In this document: positions 32,915 through 43,588 of the stretch, piece after piece | How positions within the stretch are numbered: position 1 is the stretch's first letter | How the letters are laid out: every line of letters starts with the position of its first letter | Assembly (NCBI GenBank): GCA_032207245.1 | Contig: CM063507.1 | Location: forward strand, 97,591,837-97,655,836 | DNA: 64,000 nucleotides | Reading direction: 5' to 3' | DNA from: Pardosa pseudoannulata | Taxonomy: Eukaryota > Arthropoda > Arachnida > Araneae > Lycosidae | Notes under the pieces: model-generated | What the model saw: only the letters and a program-made list of their open reading frames with translations | Databases searched by the model: none | What the model was told of the DNA's origin: nothing | Made by a program: the position numbers and the translations under genes

Positions 32915-34690
32915 TCATGGTAAAGGTTTATTATCAGTTGTGAGAGTAAATTCCTCACTGTATATATAAGTATGAAATTTCTGAACTGCAAATTTGATAG
33001 CTAAAGCTTCTCTGTCCAATTGACTGTGATTTTGCTCTGCCGATGTTAGAGATCTATATACGAATGCTACAGGCTTTTCAATACCGTTGACTATATGAGA
33101 TAATGCTCCAGAAATACCTGTTGGACTTGAGTCACATGCTACTGTTATTGGCAAAGTTGTATCGTAAGGTATCAGTACTCTGTCACTTGATATTTCATTC
33201 TTTAGTTTGATAAATTCGGATTCACAAGACACAGACCAATAAAATTTATTGTTTTTCCTTAATAAAAATCTTAACGGATAGATCATAGTTGAGACGTTTG
33301 GAATAAATCTGGAATAATATGTAACCATACCTAAAACGCGTTTCACGTCCTCAACATTTTTTGGTCAAGGAGCATTCACGATTGCCTCGACTTTCATTGG
33401 GCATTTTGAAATTGTGTTGAATTACATAACCTAGATAAGAAATCTTCTCTTTGAAAAATTGGCATTTTGAATTATTTAAGTGCAAATTAAAGGTCTGTAG
33501 ACATGCAGTTAAACGTTCACGACACTCCAGCAATGTTTCCTGGTGTATGATTATGTCATCGAAATACGTTGTTACTAAATCAAGATCTACTAAAATTTGA
33601 TCTAATATTCTGTGAAATTCACTAGGTGCAGTTTTAATTCCAAAGGACAGTCGGTTAACTTGAAATGTTCCCCTATGGGTTGAAATTGTTTGAATAATTT
33701 TACTATCATCATCAACAGGTACGTGCAAATAAGCTTTAAAGAGATCAAGGGTACAAGATATTTTTGAATTTCGAAGACTATTTAGTATTTTATCGATATA
33801 TGGAATTGGATGATGTGCAGTCTGAAGTTGAGGATTTCCAGCAACTTTGTGGTCAACGCATAAGCGTACAGTTCCATCAGATTTGGGTATTACCACAAGT
33901 GGAGAACCCCAGTCTCTGTAATCTTTTTTTTGTGATTATACCGTCGCGTTCAAGCATCGTAAGTTCTTTATCAACTTTTTAAAGCAACGCAAAGGGTACT
34001 TCTCGAGCCTTAAGAAACACTGGTTTAGAATTGTGTCGAAGTTTTAAAGAGCATGTAAAATTGGGAATTTTCTTTACTTTTGATTCAAATATGTCAGAAA
34101 ATTGATTAATAATGTCATTGGTAACATCAGAAACATTGATAGAATTTATTTCTAGCTCTGCACATTTGGTGGCATTATCGATTTCTGATAAATTTATGTT
34201 TAAATGTCGAATCCATGTTCTTTCTAAAACTGGTGTAAACTCATTCGGTACTATAAATAAAATTTCTGTACATTCAATGTTTTTGTATTTCACTGGAACG
34301 CGAACTACTCCTAAAGGATCTAAAACCCCATGAGTGTAGGATCGAAATTTTATACCTGTTGGATAGATTTTACATTTTAATTTCATTCAATCAAAATCTC
34401 GTTCAGGAAGCAAAGTATAACCTGCTCCGGAATCAACTTCAAATTTCTGAAGCTTATTTTCGATTTGCACTGTTACAAAATATTTTTCAGAATTTGATAA
34501 CAAATTAGATGTTTCTCGAAAAATGTTTACAATCTTCGAAATACCGGAAAAATATCATTGGCATCAACAAGAGTAACATGATCATCACTTCCGCTTTCAA
34601 CTGATTGAATACTCTCGTATCTTTTTTTCTGGAGTAGAATCGAAAGACAAACTTTTTCCTATTCGATTGCATGCCTTGCATTGACGTTTT
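32915..34690 (-). pseudogene. Gypsy element B: protease-RT-RNase H
   Basis: Minus strand. The protease carries the active site VDSGAGYTLLPE near 34430, then an in-frame TGA at 34389-34387, then the linker. RT motifs are SDGTVRLCVDHK, CTLDLFKAYLHVPV, FGIKTAPSEFHRI and the active site TTYFDDIIIH. RNase H shows ITVACDSSPTGISGALS and LDREALAIKFAV. The style is that of gypsy elements related to the K02A2.6 group. Frameshifts lie near 33970, 33900 and 33350. Confidence 0.88.
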
Positions 34691-35574
34691 GACGCATTTA
34701 GTCGACAGGCACGAGACAAATGATTTCCTTGGCCTCACCGTAAGCACATATTTTGAATACCAAGGTCAATTCAATTTAGTATATCGGGATTTTGAAACAG
34801 AACGATGTCGTTTATCAGGAAAATAGTTCTGTCGAAAATTAGAATTACTTCTCGAATTAGATTTACTTCTGGATCTTGAAACTCTGTGAAAACATCTTCT
34901 AGGGTTTTATTAGGAAATGTGTTCGATAATTCCTGATTATTTAGTTTTGAAGCTTTATAAGCCAATGATCGATCCACAGCCTCATTGAATGTTAAATCAC
35001 AAATTAATAGTAGTTGCTCTCGAATGTTATCATCCTTTAATCCGCGAATAAATTGAGTTAGTAAAAACAAATCCGAATCTGAATTTTACATTCACACGTT
35101 GAAATAAATTTACGAAGAGCAGCAACGTATTCTGAAATGCTTTCGTTTTCGTTTTGAAAACGGGATACAAATCTGTTGTTCGATAATAACATTAGGTTTT
35201 GGACATAGATGCTTTTCTAGGACAGATATAATATCATCGTACTTTTAATCATTTATAGATTTGAGCGAAGTTAAAGAGCATAATAAATTGTAATGCTAAG
35301 AACCGATACAGTTTAGGAACATTTTCGAACACAAGTCTTTATCTCTGAATACATTTTTAATTTTTAAATAATTTTCAAATTGTTCTTTGTACTGAATAAA
35401 GGTTTCTTTAAATGAATCAAATTGTTCAAAATTACTCAAAAATGTCATAGTACCTGAGTCTTCGGCAGCAGACTTTCCTTCCGATTCGACATTTTCGTTT
35501 GTAATTAATGCTGCTAGACGTTCATTACTTGTCGTAATTGCCTATAGAAGGGCTTGAAATTGAGCAGCATCCAT
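34691..35574 (-). pseudogene. Gypsy element B: gag
   Basis: Minus strand, probable ATG at 35574 (MDAAQFQALL, then TAG). Pieces readable in several frames include TTSNERLAALI, SNFEQFDSFKETFIQY, LLTQFIRGLKDDNIREQLL and the zinc-knuckle region CLR-stop-GQGNHLSRAC, in which a TGA at 34737-34735 replaces the second Cys. At least three frameshifts are needed to follow it. It is a dead copy of a gag gene. Confidence 0.75.
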
Positions 35575-35594
35575 GTCTAGTTTTCGAAATTTTA

Positions 35595-35745
35595 CCTCGT
35601 CGCCAATTCTGTTGTGTATTAAAACAGAGGCTGTGTAAAGGCTATACGCGTTTATTTGCATGCTGCAAAAATTATATACACTGGAACAATAGAACAGAAA
35701 TTACAAAGCTGGAATCTGACAGCGCCGTCTAGCCCATACATTACA
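35595..35745 (-). repeat. Gypsy element B: 5' LTR and primer site
   Basis: Minus strand. TGTAATGTATGGGC at 35745 begins a short LTR of about 136 bp that contains TATATAATTT and ends CACAACA at 35610. TGGCGACGAGG at 35605-35595 is a typical primer site of this gypsy group. The outer edge meets the (TA)n/(TG)n tract. Confidence 0.7.
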
Positions 35746-35766
35746 CACACACTATATATATATGTA

Positions 35767-35842
<76 letters not shown>

Positions 35843-35931
35843 TGAGTGAGTGTGTGTGTGAGTGAGTGAGTGAGTGAGTGAGTGAGTGAGTGAGTGAGAG
35901 AGAGAGTGAGTGAGTGGGTGGGTGGGAGGTA
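35746..35931. repeat. Compound microsatellite (TA)n-(TG)n-(GTGA)n
   Basis: TA repeats to about 35804, then TG repeats, then GTGA repeats with a short AG run, ending in GGGTGGGTGGGAGG. ORFs across it are artefacts. Confidence 0.96.
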
Positions 35932-36126
35932 GAAACATAAGAAAAAAAGTGTGCAGCATTGTTTTTGAGTACTTGTTTTCAGTTAAATAAAGTTAGCATA
36001 TATACCTCTTTCACTCTAACATTTAACATATAAAATCTTAACAAAACGAAGCCAAAAATTAAAGATATTTTAAATAAAGATATTTAAAATACTAGTTTAT
36101 TACTCAGGTTTCGGCTATGAATATGT

Positions 36127-36715
36127 ATGAATAAATTATTTGTTAAAAACGAAAATGAAGCAAAACAAAATTTTTATTTTTGTTCTAAATGTGAAAGTAT
36201 ATTATCCTTATTTCAAATCGATGAAACGATCTCTAGTTATTTTCGTAAAATTTTTGAATCTATAGATCAGTTTGTGAGAAATGGGAGCAGATGGGCCACT
36301 AAAAATATAGAGTATTTAGACTGTCATACTGAAAATTATAGAGAGATGTGCGTCTATTTCTATACCTTCAAAATTAAAAAAGAAAAAGCTTTTTTATGTA
36401 TTGATTGTAAAGACAATTTATTCTTCTTATATTGTATCGCAGCTAAATTATTCCCTCAGACCAATAATGCACATCGTATGCACCATTACAAAAAAATATA
36501 TAAAATTGTTTCAAACAACTAATATGCCTTTTCCAATGATAGTTCGAAATATTCCAAAATTTGAAGAACTACACCAGATTTCTATAAATGTGTACAGTTA
36601 TTACGATGGCGAAATTTATCCTATTCACATTCCAAAAAATATCTTTTTGTTCGAAATGTTGATTTACTATTACATGAAAATCATTTCTTAATGTGGTATA
36701 CCTTGCACATTTTAA
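36127..36715 (+). pseudogene. Fragment related to Polinton/Maverick-type DNA polymerase B, N-terminal region
   Basis: Read from 36127 in three successive frames. The first frame shows FESIDQFVRNGSRW, NIEYLDCHTENYREM and KIKKEKAFLCIDCKDNLFFL. A frame change near 36515 gives NIPKFEELHQISINVYSY and GEIYPIHIP. A second change near 36640 gives RNVDLLLHENHFLMWYTL. From memory, this series (KAxLNVxNxDxxCF, FPVxLxDIPKFExxNxISINVY, YPLxITKxxxxxHVNLLL) occurs in the N-terminal part of large B-type DNA polymerases of Polinton/Maverick elements and related viral-like elements in arthropods. The exonuclease and polymerase domains are absent. It is a dead fragment, and the exact family is uncertain. Confidence 0.6.
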
Positions 36716-36781
36716 AATTAAATTTTACAACTCACATACTTTAATTCCATCATATCTATTAGCTTACTCAAATTCAATGTA

Positions 36782-36965
36782 TTTGGTTTTGGTTTCGTTT
36801 GGAGCGCTACGGTTTACTGTTTTGCACACGAGGGCTAATGAGACCGGGACCTACTGCTTAAAGCCGATTCCGAAAGGCTACGAACATCCATGCCATAGTG
36901 GGATTTGAACCCACGAACTCCGGTACCGATGATTAGCGCTCTAACCAATCGGCCATCGTTCGGCC
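36782..36965 (-). repeat. tRNA-derived SINE with a perfect 12-bp target duplication
   Basis: Minus strand. The tRNA-like head carries A box TGGCCGATTGG and B box GGTTCAAATCC. The body (GGAATCGGCTTTAAGCAGTAG, GTCTCATTAGCCCTCGTG) and a CAAAACCAAA-type tail follow. AAATTCAATGTA flanks it exactly at 36770-36781 and 36966-36977. It is the best-preserved copy in the window. Confidence 0.9.
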
Positions 36966-37129
36966 AAATTCAATGTAATGATACCTGAAATGCAGCCAAA
37001 AAGATACTGAATTGGCAATGCCGTTCATCAACTAAGGTTGTCAAAAGAATTAATCGTGACTACATCACACTTTGAACGTCCAATCATATATAACTTGCGG
37101 TATTTTTTATCATTGCTTTTAGGCGTTCA

Positions 37130-37260
37130 AAATCAGCTTCCATCCGTTCACAATGCGCATGCGTTGGAGTTTGAAGTTTGCCGTACACAGACGCTTCAGT
37201 GAGCAATGGCTGCACGTTTCTGCCGGTGTTATTGTTATTAAAATTCTTTTTAAAACATAA
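37130..37260 (+). promoter_or_regulatory. Candidate promoter upstream of zinc-finger gene 2
   Basis: CpG-containing stretch with TGCGCATGCGT at 37154-37164, close to the NRF-1 consensus found in many animal promoters. It lies just left of the duplicated segment leading to gene 2. A first non-coding exon here spliced to the acceptor at 43290 would fit, but no transcript evidence is available. Confidence 0.35.
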
Positions 37261-38926
37261 ATGTTTTTCTTGTCTACATTTGTGTATTTCTTTTAGGTAC
37301 GCGTCGATAAATTATTTCTCTATTTTTCCTGTTTTGAACTTCTAAATAGGCATTTTTAAATACGAAATTAAAGTATTTTATTTTCTTAAAAATATTTTTT
37401 TATGAAATTGATATTAATATAAAACCTTGCAATAGCCATGATTGTTTCAGAAAAGCCATTGTACCATTTAATCAAAAATTTTTATGGTAGATGACGAAGA
37501 CTTTTTTTTTATGGTTGATTTCACATTTTATAACATTAAAATTATAGTTCATGGAAGTTTCCCTCTTTGTAGAAAACTAAAATCTTTATTTATATGCTAG
37601 TACAGTGCGAAACAAACTGACACTTATAAAAATTTTTTCTTAGGAATGTCAGGTGTTTTTTAAGAATTGTTTGCAGACATTTGAGATTTTAGTGAAGGAA
37701 AAGTACTACCGAATTATCCAAAGATGTAATTCAGATTCATTGGTTTAATAGTCACCTTAAGGTAGAGTAATTGGGTAAGTCTATAACGATTCTTTTGATC
37801 TATATCGATTGTTATAAACAAAAGTTTTTGACAATTTTCATCAAGTCATTACTTTTTTAATATTCTTGGCAGGAATAAAATTAATGTTTTGTATTTTTAG
37901 AAAAAATTTCTTTTGAGAATTTTCTGTATAGCTAAGTTGTTTGGGGTAATCCCTTCAAAACCTGAGTTAGTGGGTTTAAAAACCCAGTGGTTCCATGTAC
38001 GTTCATAGTAATCAAGAATTGACTTTAAAAAGTAAACCCTAGTCCCATAGTAACCAAAGTAACCAAACAGTAAATCATAGTGCTTCTTCATCACACCAAC
38101 AATTCAGTGCAAATAAATTCATAAATCTGAATAAGCTTTTGCAAATCATAATTTTCTTTCTCTGAGAGATCCTTTCAAGACTCTTTGAAAAGATCTACAT
38201 TTTCAGTATACAGAAATATTTTGTATTCACATTATATTTAATACACATACAAGATAATTATTAGACAGCATGTTTCCTTGCATGTTTACAAGCTTAACAG
38301 TGTAATTTCATACATGAAATAAGGCAGTTTATGAATTCCAGTGGCAATTGGCTAACAAACACATTTTTGTATATAATCTAAAAAAAGTGACATAGATATT
38401 ATAATTAGTTTATAATTAAAGTTCTGTATATTTTAAGGTTGTTAAAATAAGTAAGTGATGCAATAATAGAAAATGAAAGAAATATACAAATTCTGCTTTG
38501 ATGTTTTATAACCCAAAACATACTCAAATAAATACTGCTTATATTCTTTATAGCAGCATTCATTAAGTAATCATCTAGCTTTTTTAGTATCAAAAAATTT
38601 GATCTAATGTAAATTGCAATATAAAAGCTTATTCTTGTCATTTCTGAAGTAAAATATATTCTTTTACAAGGAGAAACTATGTATTTGATTCTTTTCAGTA
38701 TTAGAAGCATTTAAGTCAATTTTATAACATGTTAAAGCTGTAGAGAAAAAATTCTTCAATTGGTTTTTGCTCTTGTCCAGATATTTTATAACAGTGCCTT
38801 TGAAATAAATTATGTTTTTTAAACTGCATCTCAGTAATTTTGATTATATTATAAATAATACATACCTAGTTTGCATGTGAAATCGTTTACTTACATAGTT
38901 ATAATGATCCTAGATAATATGTAAGT

Positions 38927-39737
38927 CAAGGTTGGAAAAAAATCATGATTTTTTTAAAATAATAAAAAAAAATCATTTATTTGATTTAAATCAGATTTGA
39001 TTTTTTTTGCGGAATTCTAATTTTAATTATTGTTGTGTTCTTTTATTTTGTGCAATATACATGGAATTGTTTATTACAACTTATCTGTCAGCATAACAAC
39101 AACTTATCTATCTTGTATATTCTACGCTCTGATTACTGAAAATTAAATATATAAATTTTAATCTAAATACATTCTATTATTTTGTAATTGGATAGTGAAA
39201 ACTAAATAAGATGTAAATTTAAATAACAAATTAAATATTCATTTAAGGCAGACTATTAAAAAAAAAAATCACAATTATTTCAATATTTTTTTAAGCAACA
39301 AATTACGGATTTAACTGTTTCAATAACACTAGTTTCTATGCTTTATCCACAATTTATAATGAAGGCTAGAATGAACAATACCAAAAGAAGAAAAGTATCT
39401 CTATTCTAGGAGATGAAGCCATGGCTGTTGTTATTTGGTAGATAAAATGGATTTCAAGTTCTGTAATACTCTCTCTACCTCCCATTACATAAAATGAATT
39501 CCACTAGTCATAACTAGTCATTGTATTTATCCCTACTACATACTTTCTGATAACAACCCCTAAATTCTTGGAAATCACATGCTTATTTACACTTATTTAC
39601 TTATTGGTATTACTGTGCTGGCTGATTCCCAATTCTCCCGTCTTTGGAATATAGGTTTTAAAAGAAGTGAAAAAAAAAATGATTTAAATCAATGATTTTT
39701 TTAAAAAATTCAACTGATTTAAATCATGCCAACTCTG
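38927..39737. mobile_element. hAT-like non-autonomous element, copy 1
   Basis: Ends CAAGGTTGG and CCAACTCTG form short inverted termini. The perfect 8-bp direct repeat ATGTAAGT flanks it at 38919-38926 and 39738-39745, as hAT insertions make. Inside both ends are AAATCATGATTT/GATTTAAATCA repeats. No transposase frame remains. Confidence 0.88.
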
Positions 39738-39881
39738 ATGTAAGTAATATTAAAATTTATTTAATTGCACTTATTAATTCACTTTTCATTTAATTGATAA
39801 AATTAAATGGTATTTAGGCTAAGATTTACATAAAATTATAAAATAAAGCATAACAATCACTGCCTATCCTAAATTTATACT

Positions 39882-40059
39882 AGCTGAACCATGGCTGATT
39901 GGTTAGGGTACTGGCTTTCAGTACCGGAGTTTGTGGTTTTGAATCCCACTGTTGCATGGATATTCGTAGCCGCTCGGAATCGGCTATAAATTGTAGGTCT
40001 AGGTCTCATTAGCCCTCGTGTTGCAAAATAGACTGTAGCACTCTAAACCAAACCCAAAC
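39882..40059 (+). repeat. tRNA-derived SINE with a 14-bp target duplication
   Basis: Head ATGGCTGATTGGTTAGGGTA (A box) and GGTTTTGAATCCC (B box), then the same body and tail as the copy at 36782. CCTAAATTTATACT flanks it at 39868-39881 and 40060-40073. Confidence 0.88.
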
Positions 40060-40294
40060 CCTAAATTTATACTGTGTAGTCCCACTATAGTTAAAAGTAT
40101 AATTAAAAGTAAAACTTCATAAATGTAACAGGATTGCTAAAAAATCTTTTTTTTTTATTTAAACAATAAGTTTAAAATTATTACGTTTAGATTAAATTTG
40201 TTAAGACTAATGATTAAGTTTCATTAAATCCATTTATTGTCTCAAATTTAAAGTATGCACTTACATATGACAAAATATATATTAAAGGTATGGT

Positions 40295-41090
40295 CATGGT
40301 TTCTGCGCACCTGGAAAGTCTTGGAAAATCATGGATTTAGACAATGGATTAATTTTGTCATGGAAAGTCTTGATTTTTCAAGTAAAATGAGTAAAAGCCA
40401 TGGAAAGTCATGGATCCTCTAAACTACCGATTAAAAAAAATGCATTGAATTGTTTAATTCTATTTTTACTTGTCATTTGGCTGAAGTTACTGAGTTTGGT
40501 ATTTATGTATTATCCTTTTGACCCTATTGCCATGTAAAATTTGTTCACCAAGGAAACTCAAAGCAAGAAAGCTTAATGGGTGGGGAAATGTATATTATTC
40601 TGTTTTGTTTTTTTTCTTAAATTATAGGTTAAAATTTTATTAATATAATAATGATTATTTTTTAATAAAAATTAGTTAAGATTTTTGCACAAAATATAAG
40701 TTTATCTCTAGGGATATTGTATGTAAACGTTATAGGGTTATATTTGGCTATTATTCATAGTCACCTGAATAATACCAAAGTACTCTGAAGTCAAATTGGA
40801 AACATTTTGATTGAAAAATTGCTATATGATTAAACTTAGGTATGTAGATACAACAATTTATTTTTATGTATGTGAGTTTATTAACTCTTATAAAGTAAGT
40901 TTATAGTTTTTTTATGATAAAATTCCTATAGTTTCTCTAAAAGCATATATTTTATTTGCATGTACATTAGAAGTTTTATTCATATATACTTTAACGAAAG
41001 CTTTTTAAAGTCATGGAAAATGATCTGCTAAATCAGGGAAAGTCATGAAAAGTCAGGGATTTGAAAAATCTTATTTTGGCAGATACCCTG
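40295..41090. mobile_element. Probable DNA-transposon relic with GTCATGG repeats
   Basis: Left end CATGGTTTCTGC and right end GCAGATACCCTG (reverse complement CAGGGTATCTGC) look like imperfect inverted termini. Both sub-terminal zones repeat AAAGTCATGGAAA/GGGAAAGTCATG phrases. I could not find a convincing target duplication, and there is no ORF. Confidence 0.5.
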
Positions 41091-41274
41091 CATTATATAA
41101 TGGTGTTTTCCTACCTCCTGAGTAAACTTTTCATACTTGTTCATAGTTTACAGATATTAAACTATTTATCAAAATGGTAATTTATGAGCTAACATTTAAA
41201 TAATTTCAAAAAACAGGTACATAAGAAAGATGGTCAAGATAATGGTTTTTACATGAATTTAATTTTACTCTTTA

Positions 41275-41420
41275 TCCAGAGTTCCCACAGTCCTTAAAAG
41301 TTCTTAAGAACTGCTTAATTTTAGCTTTAATTTTTAAGGACCCTTAAAGCTACTTAATTTTGATCAAATGTCCTTAAGAACTCCTTAATTTTTAAATTGG
41401 AACACAACAATTTTCCCATC
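41275..41420. repeat. Fragment of a repeat rich in CCTTAA
   Basis: CAGAGTTCCCACAGTCCTTA is followed by several CCTTAAxxxCTTAATTTT phrases in both orientations, like the sub-terminal repeats of a DNA transposon. The other end was not found. Confidence 0.4.
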
Positions 41421-42669
41421 GATGCAATCTGCAGCCGTCACATGAATTCCTATCAGTTTTTGCCGTACTCTCCAAACTTTCTGGTTTTCTAAGTTCAGAG
41501 TTAAACTGGCCCAAAACCAGTTCTAAGAACACCAGTACAGGTGATAAGTACTGCTCAAAGAATGTATATTAAGATTAAATAAAATATTTGTTAAAGTTCA
41601 TAACATTCTTTTACATTTTCTAGCCAAAAGTGCAGTATTAATAATAAAGAAAATTCTCAAATACATATGTTTTCAGTGTATTACTGTAGTAATTCAAAAT
41701 TCCTTTCCTTGACATCCTTAAAAAATTATGAAAATATCTTTATTTTATTAGTACTTTTTATAATCATGTGCTAGAAAACTTATTTCACCAATAAATAATC
41801 TTTCACACACTAAAAAGGTTTAAAGTATAAACTCTACTCCCCTTTCCTAATAGCTAACAGTCATGCAGATTTTTAATTAAATGAAGCTTGGAGGTTGGGA
41901 GGTTTGTAGATTTTTCAGTTGCTTATGCTTATTTTCCTTGCATGGAATGTAATAGAAAAAACCATAAAAATATATCATTTTCTTATGTTATGTACCTTGA
42001 GTTTTAGATTATGTACTGTGTTCTTTAACTTACTGTTTGTAAATTTCATATCTTATAAATTTTTTGAGCTTTTCATTATTTAGTCTACATGTTGATTCTT
42101 TAAGCTCTGGTGGGAGAAAAATTTGCTCCGAGTATGCAAAATTTCAATTTTTGCAGTGAGGTATCAGTTATTAGGCATTCTGATGCTGTTGTTGGTGCCC
42201 TCTATTCATGCAATAAAAACATGCTTAAAAAAAGTTCATAAAATGTTAAATAAAAGTAATTTGGAATTTAAATCCCTCATTGCATTAATTAAAATACATT
42301 TTAATTAATTTTGTTTTATTTGAATACAATACTTTATTTTTCTAAAATTATACTAAATTAAGGGTAGTATTATAAGAAAGTGCAAAATGTCTTCAAAAGC
42401 TTTGAAAAATTATTGAGTATTTCTGATGCGGAACAGGTAGAAGAGAAACAATGAAACTTTCTAATGAATATGCAGATTTATTTTGTCTGGTTTGCCAATG
42501 CATGTTTCCAGGTGGAACATTTTCTTCTTAAATATTCTTAATTATTTATTGCATGTTGTTTAACTATCCTATTAATCCTAACTAATTAAGAGAAGGATAA
42601 AGATTATTTTATGCATGAAATTATTAAATCTGCTTTAACCTATGCCTAAGAGGCCTGAACCCTGACAGT

Positions 42670-42795
42670 GGAAGAATAGTCTTGACTACTTTTGAGAGAA
42701 AGGTGCTGAGAGGTATGTTTGGTGCTGTCAGGGAGAACAGCACCTGGCAAAAGAGGTATAACTTTGAATTATGTAATATCTATAAAGGTGAAGAC
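42670..42795 (+). pseudogene. LINE reverse-transcriptase C-terminal fragment
   Basis: TFERKVLRGMFGAVREN and WQKRYNFEL match the C-terminal zone after the reverse transcriptase of arthropod LINEs as I know it. The same fragment is present, inverted and longer, at 62290-62600, so this insertion predates the duplication of the zinc-finger locus. Confidence 0.6.
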
Positions 42796-43588
42796 AAAAT
42801 TGTATTTCAGTCTTGACTATGCTCCATTTTAGAACTTAAAATGAAACTAATTCCAAAGTCTACTGAAAATTCACATTATTTCTAAAAAAAGGTTGCAGTT
42901 GTACAAAATTTAACTTTTATTTGTTGATTTCTATATAAAAGTTGGATAATACTTTTTTAAAATGTCACTACTTTTTTGTTTTATTCTGTAAAATCAGTAT
43001 TTTCAATTTTCTGATGATCTTTTTTCATTGTTAAAATACTAATAAAAGTTGGTCACTACTTTAAAAAACTGTCAGTTTTTTATCAGATTTATTCAATAAA
43101 ATATGCATTTTTAAACTGTTTGCGTACTTTTGTCATTGGTAATATAATAATAAAAAAGTGTATCTCTGCTTCAAAGCAACTACTTAGCCTTTAAGTTACA
43201 TATAATATCTGGCTTGGTGAAACTTACTCTTTCCACCCATATTTAGACAAAATTTAAACTGCAGTATTTCTTTTTTTTTTTCTTTTACAGGTTACATTCG
43301 TTTTAGAGTGTTTATCTACAATTAGTACTGGAACTGTCAACTGAATACTCAAAGGATTACTGTGTATAAAGGACCTGTACTTCAATGAAGACGTTAAATT
43401 ACCAACAAAATTTGCAGCATTGTGTAAAGTTTGGTCTTTGTGATTGACGGTTCTATAAACAAAACATGTAATGTAATGTGTGAATTAAGAATCATTTGCT
43501 TATGCAATATTTAGGAGTATTTTCACAGAATAGTACCTTTAAAATAACTAAAAAATACATATTATTTAAAATCTTATTTGTTGTTGAT

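Larger units (their letters stand above)
37440..43290 (+). repeat. Duplicated upstream or intronic region of zinc-finger gene 2
   Basis: 37440-38220 matches 6776-7490, including a decayed SINE at 37905-38100, and 42790-43290 matches 8390-8785. The middle part also matches the inverted third copy: 39760-39850 with 63770-63870, 42115-42235 with 62890-62995, and 42260-42410 with 62700-62830. Later transposon insertions (38927-39737, 39882-40059 and about 40295-41090) interrupt it. It ends at the conserved TTTTACAG acceptor at 43290. Confidence 0.7.

Noticed and set aside
35741..35959. ORF with Ser-Leu-Thr-His repeats
   Set aside because: It is the (GTGA)n/(TG)n microsatellite read in one frame.
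36890..36965. Possible tRNA gene on the minus strand
   Set aside because: It is the head of a SINE with a 12-bp target duplication and related copies elsewhere in the window.
43496..43588. Upstream extension of zinc-finger gene 2 to an earlier start
   Set aside because: Gene 1 shares only the leader that begins at 43589, and the upstream codons look like 5' leader sequence.
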